Shown piece by piece: positions 51,093 through 59,728 of a stretch of DNA of 64,000 nucleotides. Under the pieces are notes generated by a model. That model saw only the letters and a list, made by a program, of their open reading frames with translations, was not told the DNA's origin and made no database searches. The DNA comes from Bdellovibrio sp. CG22_combo_CG10-13_8_21_14_all_39_27. GTDB lineage: Bacteria; Bdellovibrionota; Bacteriovoracia; Bacteriovoracales; Bacteriovoracaceae. The translations under genes and the position numbers were made by a program. The stretch spans positions 1-64,000 of the forward strand of contig PCTW01000070.1 of the NCBI GenBank assembly GCA_002786715.1. Direction: 5' to 3'. Each line of letters begins with the position of its first letter. Positions within the stretch are counted from its first letter, which is position 1.

Positions 51093-52178
51093 ATGACTCG
51101 GTTTAAAATTTTCCTCGTTTGTATTCTCCATTTAGGTGTTCTCTTAACGCCTGCCTGGGCAATTGAATTAGTAGTTTGGAAGGCGCATGACCACGTCCCT
51201 GAAATGATTTTGCCGAAACTTGATCATGAATCACCAGAGCAAGCTGTTCGTCGCTACCTAAAGTTTCTCAATGAGAATCCAGACATGATCAAAATGATGA
51301 ATCGCGATCGATTCACAGTAGATTCTTTGCAGATTCAATCGGTCAAAAATTTTGATGTGAAAAGAGTGGAGAAGAGTTTTGATCCAACTTTTCTTTTTAT
51401 CGCGAATCACTTTGATGATCTCAAGCCCAATGATGATCGGATTGCAAACTTTTTTCCGGTGATGAAAAAAAAGGGAGCTCATCCCTTTTTACTTCCTGTA
51501 AGTGCCGACGGAGGCTTAAGTGCCGAAGACGCTCAAGACTATCGCCGCTTAGTTGGCGATACTTTTGATGTGCTGTTTGGAATGGGAGGAGACGATGTTC
51601 ACCCCAAAACTTATCGTCAAAGAATTACTTTTGCTCATATTCAAGATTTAAACATCACACGCGATCAATCTGAAATTTTGCTCATTCAAGAATATATGCA
51701 AAGACAGAAAGGTGTATATTACGGCATCTGCCGAGGAGCTCAGATATGTGCAGTTGCTCGAGGAGAGCAATTAGTTCAAGACTTAAAAGATGAACAAGGC
51801 GTGACTAAGCCTCACAAGAGCGCCATTCATGAAGTCGATCTTAAAAAAAGTGATGATAATTTGATTCGTGCTTTTGTCGGAGACAAGGATCAGATAGGGA
51901 TTCAAAGTTATCATCATCAAGCTGTGAAGCCGCGAGAAGGGATGCATCTCGACATCGTCGCCAGTGCCGATGAAGGGCGAAATTTTGTGGTTGAAGGTTA
52001 TCAATTTAAAAATGGTTTAGGATTAGCTTTTCAATTTCATCCCGAACTCTTGCCAGAAGACAAAGATAATTTAGCGATCATGCAGGGAATGGTTGATTAT
52101 GCAGCTTATGTTAAGAAACAGAAGTTGCTCAATCAAAATTGTACCGGACTCATTAAAGGATTTATCAACGCGCGCTAA
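51093..52178 (+). CDS. secreted gamma-glutamyl-hydrolase-type (C26) protein
   Basis: A 361-residue exported protein (signal peptide ending AWA). The class I glutamine amidotransferase fold carries GGDDVHPKTY, nucleophile Cys213 in YGICRGAQICAV, SYHHQAVKP, and His316/Glu318 in FQFHPE, the C26 triad. Cytoplasmic relatives include PuuD (gamma-glutamyl-GABA hydrolase). A signal peptide is unusual and suggests a periplasmic or secreted gamma-glutamyl hydrolase, perhaps acting on peptides from other cells. AGGG lies just before the ATG. Confidence 0.78.
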   Translation: MTRFKIFLVCILHLGVLLTPAWAIELVVWKAHDHVPEMILPKLDHESPEQAVRRYLKFLNENPDMIKMMNRDRFTVDSLQIQSVKNFDVKRVEKSFDPTFLFIANHFDDLKPNDDRIANFFPVMKKKGAHPFLLPVSADGGLSAEDAQDYRRLVGDTFDVLFGMGGDDVHPKTYRQRITFAHIQDLNITRDQSEILLIQEYMQRQKGVYYGICRGAQICAVARGEQLVQDLKDEQGVTKPHKSAIHEVDLKKSDDNLIRAFVGDKDQIGIQSYHHQAVKPREGMHLDIVASADEGRNFVVEGYQFKNGLGLAFQFHPELLPEDKDNLAIMQGMVDYAAYVKKQKLLNQNCTGLIKGFINAR

Positions 52179-52889
52179 TTACCAACCACGGTAAGGTTGG
52201 TAGTCTTGTTTGACTTTTTTGACTAAAACTTCTTCACCTTGCTCATTCGTATCGACATAATCAAATTCCCATAACAGTTTTTGGCTGGCAGGAAATGGCC
52301 ATTGCACGTATTTTGGAGTGATCTTCAAACCAAAGCCTTTTTCTAGTGGAAAAGGGGAGTCGGTACAAACAATTCCATGTCCCAGCCAACGATCGAGATT
52401 TCCTTCTTGGCGTTGCAGTTTTGTTCTGACTGAACGACGCTTGAGATCCTCATCTCGCCAGAGCATGGGATACTCGTCAAGACCAGCATCGATGAAATGG
52501 ATTTTCCAATCTTCAAGTTGCGAGGCTTGCTCAAAATTAACCACAGCAAAAGAAACATTGAAGCAATTTTTTTGGGCCAAGAATTCTTGTTCATGGGTGA
52601 GATTTACTTTTTTCACTTGTTCTTCTGAGAGGCCACGGGATTTGGCCAATTCGCGCGCCTGAACTTCAAGCAGGGAGCGAGTAATCGGATAAGCTTGAAC
52701 TTCATAATTTCCACCGGCCATAGTCATGCTCCGGCCAATGACATTGACGACTTGCTCCGAGGTGGTTTCTGGTGTGATGTCCTTACCAGTTAAGTAATAA
52801 TAAGTGCGATCTTCATCTTTCGGACTAAAAAAGGCACAACTGCTTAAAAGAACACCGGACAAAGCTGTTAGAACGATATTTCGCATCAT
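52179..52889 (-). CDS. lipoprotein of unknown function
   Basis: A 236-residue lipoprotein whose signal peptide ends in LSSC. I start at ATG 52889, preceded by GGGA; the ORF extension to 52934 lacks a signal peptide at its N-terminus. The mature part has three further Cys and a QKLLWEFDYVD-type strand region. No family recognised. Convergent with the C26 peptidase gene, stops adjacent, and divergent from yajQ. Confidence 0.65.
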   Translation of the reverse strand: MMRNIVLTALSGVLLSSCAFFSPKDEDRTYYYLTGKDITPETTSEQVVNVIGRSMTMAGGNYEVQAYPITRSLLEVQARELAKSRGLSEEQVKKVNLTHEQEFLAQKNCFNVSFAVVNFEQASQLEDWKIHFIDAGLDEYPMLWRDEDLKRRSVRTKLQRQEGNLDRWLGHGIVCTDSPFPLEKGFGLKITPKYVQWPFPASQKLLWEFDYVDTNEQGEEVLVKKVKQDYQPYRGW

Positions 52890-53015
52890 TTCAAATTCCC
52901 TATTTATATGAGACCTCATTGTAGGGAATGGCAATTGCTATCGTCTAGTGATTTCACTTCCGCAAGGCCTCGTGATAGTGTTTTTTCTTATAAAATCATG
53001 ATGAAAGGAGGAACT

Positions 53016-53504
53016 ATGCCGTCTTACGACCTAGTCTCAAAAATTGATAGCGGAGAAATGAAAAACGTTATTGCGATGACTCAAAAAGAAATCTCTTCAC
53101 GCTTTGATTTTAAAAATTCAAATACAACGATTGAGCTGACGGAAAATACGGTTGAGCTCGATTCAAGTGACGAGGAAAAGCTTAAAACAGCTTTAAGTGT
53201 GTTGCGCGAGAAAATGATTAAGCGAAATATTGGAATGCGCGCACTCGAACCGCAAGATATTCGCCCAAGCGGAAATATGCGATTCAAGCAAACTCTCAAT
53301 TTAAAGAATGGCATTGATAAAGACAGTGCCAAGAAAATAACTAAAATCATTAAAGACTCGGGCATGAAAGTTAAGGCCCAAATTATGGATGACAAAGTTC
53401 GGGTTGAAGGCAAGCAAATTGATGAGCTTCAAGAAGTTTATCATATGCTCAAGGGCCATAAAGATGTGAGCGTTGAATTGCAGATGGAGAACATGAAGCG
53501 GTGA
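53016..53504 (+). CDS. yajQ: YajQ family nucleotide-binding protein
   Basis: A 162-residue cytoplasmic protein of the YajQ/DUF520 family: MPSYDLVSKID, EISSRFDFKNSNTTIEL, and the C-terminal DDKVRVEGKQIDELQEV. Family members bind nucleotides and, in Xanthomonas, c-di-GMP. AAAGGAGG lies before ATG 53016, so the ORF extension to 52908 is rejected. First of six tightly packed genes; the next begins within its stop. Confidence 0.93.
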   Translation: MPSYDLVSKIDSGEMKNVIAMTQKEISSRFDFKNSNTTIELTENTVELDSSDEEKLKTALSVLREKMIKRNIGMRALEPQDIRPSGNMRFKQTLNLKNGIDKDSAKKITKIIKDSGMKVKAQIMDDKVRVEGKQIDELQEVYHMLKGHKDVSVELQMENMKR

Positions 53505-54049
53505 TTATTCGAGAACTTCAAGCCCATGATTTACCCTCGGTCAAAGCTTTCACTGATCAATGGATTGGTGAAAACTATTATCAACTTGAAGAACTCAGTG
53601 AATGTTTGAAGTTTTCTCAGTCAAAAGGATTGAATGCTAGTTTTCTTGCTCTCGATGGTGAAAAAATTGTGGGTGTTCGATTGACTTATGCTCCAGGTGC
53701 CTGGGTGGAAAAAGCGAGAGGAATAACACCAGATAAATGGGAATCTCAAAAAGACCAAGTCGCCTACTTTAAAAGCCTCTTTATTCATGGCGATTATCAG
53801 AAGAGAGGAATTGGAAAGATGCTCTCTGACAAATCGATTGGCGTTTTAAAGGAACTACAAGCCAAGGCCATCGTTTGTCATTCCTGGTTGGAGTCACCCG
53901 GAAATTCTTCACAAAAATATTTAATGAAGATGGGATTTTCTGAAGTCGCTCAACATCCAAAGTTTTGGTATCCGATTGATTATGAATGTACTCGATGTGC
54001 TCCCGATAGATGTATTTGTACCGCCAGTGAAATGATTAAATTTTTATAA
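53501..54049 (+). CDS. GNAT-family acetyltransferase with C-terminal cysteine cluster
   Basis: A 182-residue acetyltransferase. The acetyl-CoA loop is GDYQKRGIGKML (R/Q-x-x-G-x-G/A type), with a preceding strand YFKSLFIHG. The C-terminus has ECTRCAPDRCIC, four Cys that could bind zinc or form a thiol site; this is not typical of the basic GNAT fold. Starts at GTG 53501, overlapping yajQ by four bases. Substrate unknown; the FAD oxidoreductase follows after ten bases. Confidence 0.75.
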   Translation: MIIRELQAHDLPSVKAFTDQWIGENYYQLEELSECLKFSQSKGLNASFLALDGEKIVGVRLTYAPGAWVEKARGITPDKWESQKDQVAYFKSLFIHGDYQKRGIGKMLSDKSIGVLKELQAKAIVCHSWLESPGNSSQKYLMKMGFSEVAQHPKFWYPIDYECTRCAPDRCICTASEMIKFL

Positions 54050-54059
54050 GGAATAATTT

Positions 54060-55238
54060 ATGACAGTGTCCTATTGGATGGATCGCTCAGGTAACAACAA
54101 AATCAATGCTGACGTCGTCATCATTGGTGGAGGAATCGCGGGACTTTCAACTGCTTTTTGGATTAAGAAAGAAGATCCCTCCATGAAAGTGGTTTTGGTT
54201 GAACGATACCAAATTGGTGATGGAGCAACTGGCAGAAATGCTGGTTTTATCACTTGTGGTTCAGTGGAACACTTTAATCGTCTCGTCGGTAAGCATGGAA
54301 GAGATGAAGCCGCTTTGATCTGGAAATTCTCTGAGGAGAATCTTCGTCTGTTAAAAGAACATGTAATACAAGAATCTGGTGATGAATTGCTTTTTGAAAA
54401 TAAAGGCAGCTTCTCTCTTGCCAGCACGAATAGTGAATTTACTGAACTTAAATCTTCGGCAAAACTCATGGAGAGTTTCGATATCAAAGTTGAAGAACTT
54501 GATGAAGTGGCCATTCGCCAAAGGTTGAATGCAGAGGGATTTGTTGGAGGGATCAAGTATATTGACGACGCTTCAATTCACCCTTTGAAACTTCTGCATA
54601 AAATGAAAGAAAAGATTGAACAGCTGCCCTCAGAAGTGACATTTTTAGAAAACAATGAAGTGTATTCCATAGAAAATAAGGGCGATAATAAACTCGTTAA
54701 AACCAAACATGCTCAAATTGAAGCTCCCATTGTCGTCTTCGCGACCAATGGGTACTCCGCAATGTTGAATAATTTCTTTGCCGATAAAATCTTTCCAACT
54801 CGTGGACAAATTCTTGCGACGGAACCAGTGCCTCGCTTTATGGAAGGCCCTTGCTACGCCAATTTTGTTCTCGATTATTTTAGACAAATGCCAACCGGTG
54901 AAATGATCATTGGTGGCTTTCGCCAGCTGCAAAAAGATGCTGAAATTGGTTACTCGGATCAAACCAGCGACACGATTCAAGCGGCCCTGGAAGAATTTTT
55001 GCACAAACATATTCCACCGGTGAGAAAGGCCAAGATCACCCATCGTTGGAGTGGGATTATGGGATTTAGTGTTGATGGTCAACCCATGGTTGGGGCGATG
55101 CCCACTGATCCGCAGCTCTTTTTTGTCGGAGGATTTACCGCTCATGGATTAGGCCTCGCCTTCCATAGTGGGAAGTGTTTGGTAGATACACTTTTTGATC
55201 GGCCTATTCCTTCATTCATCTCAGCAAGAAGATTTTAA
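54060..55238 (+). CDS. FAD-dependent amine oxidoreductase (DAO family)
   Basis: A 392-residue DAO-family flavoenzyme: VVIIGGGIAGLSTAFWI (dinucleotide motif, Gly23-Gly28), VERYQIGDGATGRNAGF and the C-terminal HRWSGIMGFSVDG, FVGGFTAHGLGLAFHSGK. The GATGRNAGF segment is the PuuB/pipecolate-oxidase-like type that oxidises secondary amines or gamma-glutamylated polyamines. AAGGA before the ATG. Placed next to an HglS-like gene, which in lysine catabolism acts downstream of pipecolate oxidation, so pipecolate is an attractive but unproven substrate. Confidence 0.82.
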   Translation: MTVSYWMDRSGNNKINADVVIIGGGIAGLSTAFWIKKEDPSMKVVLVERYQIGDGATGRNAGFITCGSVEHFNRLVGKHGRDEAALIWKFSEENLRLLKEHVIQESGDELLFENKGSFSLASTNSEFTELKSSAKLMESFDIKVEELDEVAIRQRLNAEGFVGGIKYIDDASIHPLKLLHKMKEKIEQLPSEVTFLENNEVYSIENKGDNKLVKTKHAQIEAPIVVFATNGYSAMLNNFFADKIFPTRGQILATEPVPRFMEGPCYANFVLDYFRQMPTGEMIIGGFRQLQKDAEIGYSDQTSDTIQAALEEFLHKHIPPVRKAKITHRWSGIMGFSVDGQPMVGAMPTDPQLFFVGGFTAHGLGLAFHSGKCLVDTLFDRPIPSFISARRF

Positions 55239-55240
55239 GC

Positions 55241-56044
55241 ATGAACACAGCATACTTTAATTTTTTAGAGAGTTGTTGGCAGGATTATATTGCCAGCACT
55301 CCCTCGGCCCGTAAGATCAATGAGCTCTTGAGCGCGGAAGGTGAGCAAGTCATAAATGATCATATCGCTTTTAGAACTTGGAGTGATTCCGCTTTTTCCA
55401 TCGATCATTTTAAAAAGATTTTTTTGGAATGGGGACTGGTTGAGGGAGGAGAATATTTTTTTCCTAACAAGAAAGTACGGGCGATTCATCTTCAGGATCC
55501 AACCGACCCCAGTGTCCCGAAAGTTTTTATAAGTGAAATCTTATGGAAGGAATTTTCATCAGAATTTGCACGAATCACTGCTAAAACAATTGAGCAACTG
55601 CCGACGGATGGGGACCTACTCTCCATGATGCAAAAGAAAATTTGTTGGGAACAGAATAGTGAGGAATATGAAACTTTAAGTCGGGAATCTGAGTATGGTT
55701 CCTGGCTGTATGCTTGGGGAATTCGCCCCAATCATTTTACTGTTTCAATTAATTCGTTAAAAAAGTTTAACGATATTTTAACCCTCAATGCCTTTCTTAA
55801 AGAAAAAGGCTTCTCGCTCAATTCAAGTGGGGGGGAAGTGAAGGGTTCTGCTCAGCTATTTCTAGAGCAATCTTCCATTATGGCCGATAAGATGACAGTT
55901 TATTTTTCTGGTACTGCGAAAAGTATCCCTTCGTGTTATTATGAATTCGCCAAAAGATATCAACAAGAAAATGGAATTCTCTATCAGGGCTTTAATGAGA
56001 AGAGCGCTGATAAGATTTTTGAGAGTACAAATGCGAAAAGCTAA
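55241..56044 (+). CDS. short HglS-like (DUF1338) 2-oxoadipate dioxygenase/decarboxylase homologue
   Basis: The DUF1338 protein HglS converts 2-oxoadipate to D-2-hydroxyglutarate with a metal and O2. The metal ligands are in place: His41 in NDHIAFRTW, His165 in GIRPNHFTVS and Glu235 in CYYEFAKRY. At 267 residues it is a short form; characterised HglS is larger. The FAD gene precedes it by two bases and the GDPD gene overlaps its end by 14 bases. The pair could link pipecolate or lysine degradation to the TCA cycle. Confidence 0.78.
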   Translation: MNTAYFNFLESCWQDYIASTPSARKINELLSAEGEQVINDHIAFRTWSDSAFSIDHFKKIFLEWGLVEGGEYFFPNKKVRAIHLQDPTDPSVPKVFISEILWKEFSSEFARITAKTIEQLPTDGDLLSMMQKKICWEQNSEEYETLSRESEYGSWLYAWGIRPNHFTVSINSLKKFNDILTLNAFLKEKGFSLNSSGGEVKGSAQLFLEQSSIMADKMTVYFSGTAKSIPSCYYEFAKRYQQENGILYQGFNEKSADKIFESTNAKS

Positions 56045-56774
56045 TTGGATTACGATAGAACCCATCGCCCACAGAGGACTTCATCACGCTGGCGAAATAC
56101 CAGAAAACTCTTTACTGGCTTTTGAAAAAGCGATAGAGGCGAACTTTCCCATTGAGTTTGATGTTCAATTGACCAAAGATAAGCAGCTTATTGTTTTTCA
56201 CGATGACGATCTCTTAAGACTCACTGGTCGAGAAGGTTTGGTTTCAAACTTTACTTGGGCCGAGATTAAAGATCTTTCACTTTTTGGAACTCAACAAAAA
56301 ATCCCTCTCCTTTCAGAAGTTTTAGAATTTGTCAGAGGAAGGGTTCCCCTCTTGATTGAACTGAAAAGTTTAAAGCAATATGGAGTTATGGAGCCACTCG
56401 TGATGGAGTTGCTAGGAACTTATGAAGGGGATTTTGCGATTCAGTCTTTTAATCCTAAAACAGTTTATTGGTTTAAGAAAAATGCACCAGAAGTGAGAAG
56501 GGGTTACCTCTCTGGTCCGATGGATGATGAGGACTTAACTCCACCCACTCGTTTTTTTCTCTCCAATCTGGGGCCCTTGCCCGTGATACAACCTGATTTT
56601 ATAGGCTACGACAAAAAAGGTCTTAATCATAAGATCATCCACTTGATTAAAAACTATTCTCATATTCCTGTCATTGCTTGGACTATTAAAGCGAGAGAGG
56701 AAGAAGAAGAGGCTTTGCAATTGGCCGATAATATTATCTTTGAAGGATTTCAACCTTTTCATGGTCGCCGTTAA
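56031..56774 (+). CDS. glycerophosphodiester phosphodiesterase
   Basis: A 247-residue GDPD-family protein: IAHRGLHHAGEIPENSLLAF, IEFDVQLTKDKQLIVFHDDDLLRLTG, LLIELK and IQSFNPKTV are the conserved TIM-barrel motifs with His, Glu and Asp metal ligands. It cleaves glycerophosphodiesters to glycerol-3-phosphate and an alcohol. I start at ATG 56031, since the ORF extension to 55941 lies inside the HglS-like gene and has no ribosome site; overlap is then 14 bases. No signal peptide, so cytoplasmic. Confidence 0.87.
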   Translation: MRKANWITIEPIAHRGLHHAGEIPENSLLAFEKAIEANFPIEFDVQLTKDKQLIVFHDDDLLRLTGREGLVSNFTWAEIKDLSLFGTQQKIPLLSEVLEFVRGRVPLLIELKSLKQYGVMEPLVMELLGTYEGDFAIQSFNPKTVYWFKKNAPEVRRGYLSGPMDDEDLTPPTRFFLSNLGPLPVIQPDFIGYDKKGLNHKIIHLIKNYSHIPVIAWTIKAREEEEEALQLADNIIFEGFQPFHGRR

Positions 56775-58206
56775 AATCAATATTCTTTTGGCCGATCCTG
56801 AGGTCAATTCGTTATTCGAAGTCATCAATGAAATGAAGACTAAAAATTGCGAGTTCTCTCTTGTTGACAATGGAGCTGCCGCTCAAAAAGAAATTCGTGA
56901 TCACAAAACTAAGTTTGATATAATCTTCTTATCGCCAGATATCACAAAGCCTTCAGGTCTTTCTGTTATCAAATTTGCTCATCAATTTGCTCCAGGTATT
57001 CCGCTTTTTATTATGACTTCCCTTAGTTCAACTCCCGATCGTGAAGTTGACTTAGTTGATGCGGGAGTTAGTGGAATGATTGCCAAGCCTTTTGGTGCCA
57101 CTCAAATGATGAATGCCTTGGGCCCTTTATTTAAAAGTTTTGATGAGGGGTCGGTTCTAGAGCTCTCAAAGAAGTTTGATGATAAAGTCGATGAGGAGTT
57201 AGAAGGAAAAGACCAAGAGTTTGTGGCGATCCAGGCTAAATATTTCGTTTCGGGTTCAAAATGTCTTTTCGATGTCTATGTCAAATTACGAGAAAATAAA
57301 TTTGTAAAAATCCTCCAGGGCGGTGATCCTTTTGAGCCTGAAAGACTTTTGGGCTATCTTAAAAAGGGAGTGGAGCACTTCTTTATACGCAAAGAGGCCC
57401 AAGAAGCCTACGTTAGTTATTGCGACAAGGTTTCAAGCGCTATATTAAAAGTTGAACAAATACCCTTAGATAAAAAATTTAGTCTTCTTTTTAATCAATG
57501 TGAATCCACTCTCAACACCTTGGTAGAACTCGGAGTTAATAATGAAACGATTGCTTACTCGCAACGTTTCACCCGAAATTCGATAGAGCTGCTGAATCAC
57601 TTAGGAAAGAAACACGATGGAATCGGAAAGCTGCTCAAAGATTTAACTCAGTTTGAGCACTCGTCGGCCGTTGTGCTACTCGCTGGAATGTTTGCTAAAG
57701 AGCTTGGAGTTGAAACGGGGAAAAGCTTAGAAACTCTTGGTCTCGCTTGTATGCTTCATGATATAGGACTGTACCTTGTTCAGGAACAAGAGGAAGAAGT
57801 TATTTCTAAAAGTAATAAAAGATTTAGAAGTGAAGAAGAAATCGAAGAGAGGCTGAAAGATCCTAAATGCTTTGCCGAAGAGAAGAAAAACCTCTCCCAT
57901 CTGCTCGAAAAACATGCAAAATGGGCCGTCGATTACCTATCGGAAGTTGAAGGGGTCAATCCTGTTGTCATGCAAATTATCGCTCACCACCACGCCTATG
58001 ATGAGAAAGAAAAGGGAACGTGGAGTGGGGGAACAATTCATCCCATGGCCGAAATTCTGGCACTCAGCGATCGCTTGGTAAAACTGCTTAAAAAATTTCA
58101 ACAAACGGGAGCTAGTAAAGAGTATTTAAAAAATGCTCTTCAATCCACGATGTCAGTTTTTCCAATGAGAATTCAAGAAGTTTTTCTAAAAACCTTTAAT
58201 ATTTAA
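56761..58206 (+). CDS. degenerate receiver plus PilZ-like and HD domain protein
   Basis: A 481-residue protein. Residues 1-125 align with receiver domains without gaps (ILLADPE, FDIIFLSPDI, MTSLS, MIAKPFG) but the phosphoacceptor position is Ser58 instead of Asp, so it is probably not phosphorylated. A middle module (LFDVYVKLRENKFVKILQGGD) and a C-terminal HD domain (CMLHDIGLYLV, HAKWAVDYL, IAHHHAYDE) match the protein at 2830-3723. The GYP motif of HD-GYP phosphodiesterases is missing. Likely a signalling output in the c-di-GMP or related network. Starts at ATG 56761, overlapping GDPD by 14 bases; a longer ORF from 56674 is not needed. Confidence 0.75.
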   Translation: MVAVKINILLADPEVNSLFEVINEMKTKNCEFSLVDNGAAAQKEIRDHKTKFDIIFLSPDITKPSGLSVIKFAHQFAPGIPLFIMTSLSSTPDREVDLVDAGVSGMIAKPFGATQMMNALGPLFKSFDEGSVLELSKKFDDKVDEELEGKDQEFVAIQAKYFVSGSKCLFDVYVKLRENKFVKILQGGDPFEPERLLGYLKKGVEHFFIRKEAQEAYVSYCDKVSSAILKVEQIPLDKKFSLLFNQCESTLNTLVELGVNNETIAYSQRFTRNSIELLNHLGKKHDGIGKLLKDLTQFEHSSAVVLLAGMFAKELGVETGKSLETLGLACMLHDIGLYLVQEQEEEVISKSNKRFRSEEEIEERLKDPKCFAEEKKNLSHLLEKHAKWAVDYLSEVEGVNPVVMQIIAHHHAYDEKEKGTWSGGTIHPMAEILALSDRLVKLLKKFQQTGASKEYLKNALQSTMSVFPMRIQEVFLKTFNI

Positions 58207-58207
58207 A

Positions 58208-59017
58208 TCAGACAATCTTTTCGAGCACGCGAAATTGAATAGGTGAATACTGGCCAATGCCTGGGCCAATCGCCTCATCAAAGAAATCCACAAATTCAGT
58301 TTCCTGTAATTGGCCGCCTTCTGGTCGCATGAGATGGTGATAGATTCGTGAAAAGTAAAAATGAGTGGAGAGATGATGAGGAGAAAAGATTCCTTTCAGT
58401 TCGACAAAACCTAAGGGAAAGTAATCCTGAATATCATATTCCGACATATAGCGATTTTGTTTTGATTGTGGAATGGGACTCAATTTCACTTCTCGTCTTG
58501 CTGTGTTGAGCTTGCGCCAGCTCTCGAGAAAGCTCTCTGACATGAGCAATCGTCCTTGGACAGAAAGCTGCTGAGCAATCGCCTGTGCCGCTTTTTGTTT
58601 GTCATTATCACTTAACAGATTGATGAGAACTCGCTCTGTAATGATGACGTCTGCTTTGGTCGGAAGGGCCTTGGGATCGCGAATATCACCTTGGAGAATT
58701 ACACAACGAGGAATTTCTCTTGCGACCGCTAATTCATAAAGCTCAGGGGTAAACTCAATGCCCATCAACTCACATTGAGGAAAAGTCTCTCTTAGGACTT
58801 TTAGCAAATGGCCATTTCCGCATCCCATGTCAGCTATGACCGGTCTAGGGTTGCGCTCTTTCATATAACGCTTAATTTCTTCAATAAAGAATTCTTCTTC
58901 AGCACGGCGAATGACATGGTCTTTCATCGTGGATTGAGAAGAGTGCCCAAAACGCTGGGCCACATCGCGGTAGAAATCGAGAATGAATTGATCAGGGTTG
59001 CTCATATAATTGCCCAT
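58208..59017 (-). CDS. SAM-dependent class I methyltransferase
   Basis: A 269-residue methyltransferase: VIADMGCGNGHLLKVLRE (motif I), MGIEFTPELYELA (acidic motif II) and ILQGDIRDP. The C-terminal third has an unusual PHHLSTHFYFSRIYHHL block with several His. Substrate cannot be told. M5 at 59005 is an alternative start. Convergent with the signalling gene, stops adjacent, and divergent from the anchored helical protein by about 70 bases. Confidence 0.8.
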   Translation of the reverse strand: MGNYMSNPDQFILDFYRDVAQRFGHSSQSTMKDHVIRRAEEEFFIEEIKRYMKERNPRPVIADMGCGNGHLLKVLRETFPQCELMGIEFTPELYELAVAREIPRCVILQGDIRDPKALPTKADVIITERVLINLLSDNDKQKAAQAIAQQLSVQGRLLMSESFLESWRKLNTARREVKLSPIPQSKQNRYMSEYDIQDYFPLGFVELKGIFSPHHLSTHFYFSRIYHHLMRPEGGQLQETEFVDFFDEAIGPGIGQYSPIQFRVLEKIV

Positions 59018-59089
59018 AGTGGCATAAGCGTATGACTTTGTCTGCAGTGGCCATTTACCTTGAGTGTCAAAATAGGGTAGAATTTTCGG

Positions 59090-59728
59090 ATGAATTCAAA
59101 GCTCAAAATTGTCCTCATTATTGGCTCCGTTATTGGCATACTTGCATTTGCCTATATTTATCGCCGCGATTCCGGTTACGAAGTCGTTCGCGAAAGTTCA
59201 GTCGAAGAGATTGAAAAAGGCAATAGCACCCAAAACAAAGAGGCTGCTCAAAGTGAAGTGGTCAAAAAACCTGTCCATCGGACGGCCTCACCCGGTCTGA
59301 AATCTTCGACTGGTGAGGACAAAGTTTTAAGTGATGAAGAGTTAGAAGAGTTGGATCGCTATTTTGATCAAGTGGAAAAAGATTGGGATACGACAATGGA
59401 GTCCTTTTTCTTGAAAGAAATGGCGATGCCTCCAGAAGAATTTAAAGAGTATAAAAAGTTGCGTGAAGCCTATGACATGGATCGGCTCGAAGCTTACCAA
59501 GAATTTCATGAGTACATGCTTGAGAAATACGGTGAGAAGTACACTTATAGTCCAAGTGACGATATGGAAAAATTCGAGAATAAAGTTCGTGAACAATATC
59601 TTGATGTTCTTCGCAAACGCATCGGCGATGACACTTACAAAAAGTATCTCGATACACTCGATCAATTCAATGAAAAATTAAGACGTGAGCAAGACCCTTA
59701 TAAAGGGGTCATGGTTATCGACTTTTAG
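59090..59728 (+). CDS. N-terminally anchored helical protein
   Basis: A 212-residue protein: one transmembrane segment (residues 6-24), a Gln/Glu/Lys linker to about 85, then a highly charged, aromatic, helix-rich domain (EELDRYFDQVEKDW, LREAYDMDRLEAYQEFHEYM). No recognised family. Its 3' end overlaps the NYN gene by 14 bases on the opposite strand. Confidence 0.6.
   Translation: MNSKLKIVLIIGSVIGILAFAYIYRRDSGYEVVRESSVEEIEKGNSTQNKEAAQSEVVKKPVHRTASPGLKSSTGEDKVLSDEELEELDRYFDQVEKDWDTTMESFFLKEMAMPPEEFKEYKKLREAYDMDRLEAYQEFHEYMLEKYGEKYTYSPSDDMEKFENKVREQYLDVLRKRIGDDTYKKYLDTLDQFNEKLRREQDPYKGVMVIDF

Noticed and set aside
55941-56030. Upstream extension of the GDPD gene
   Set aside because: It lies inside the HglS-like gene and has no ribosome site; the ATG at 56031 gives the usual family start.
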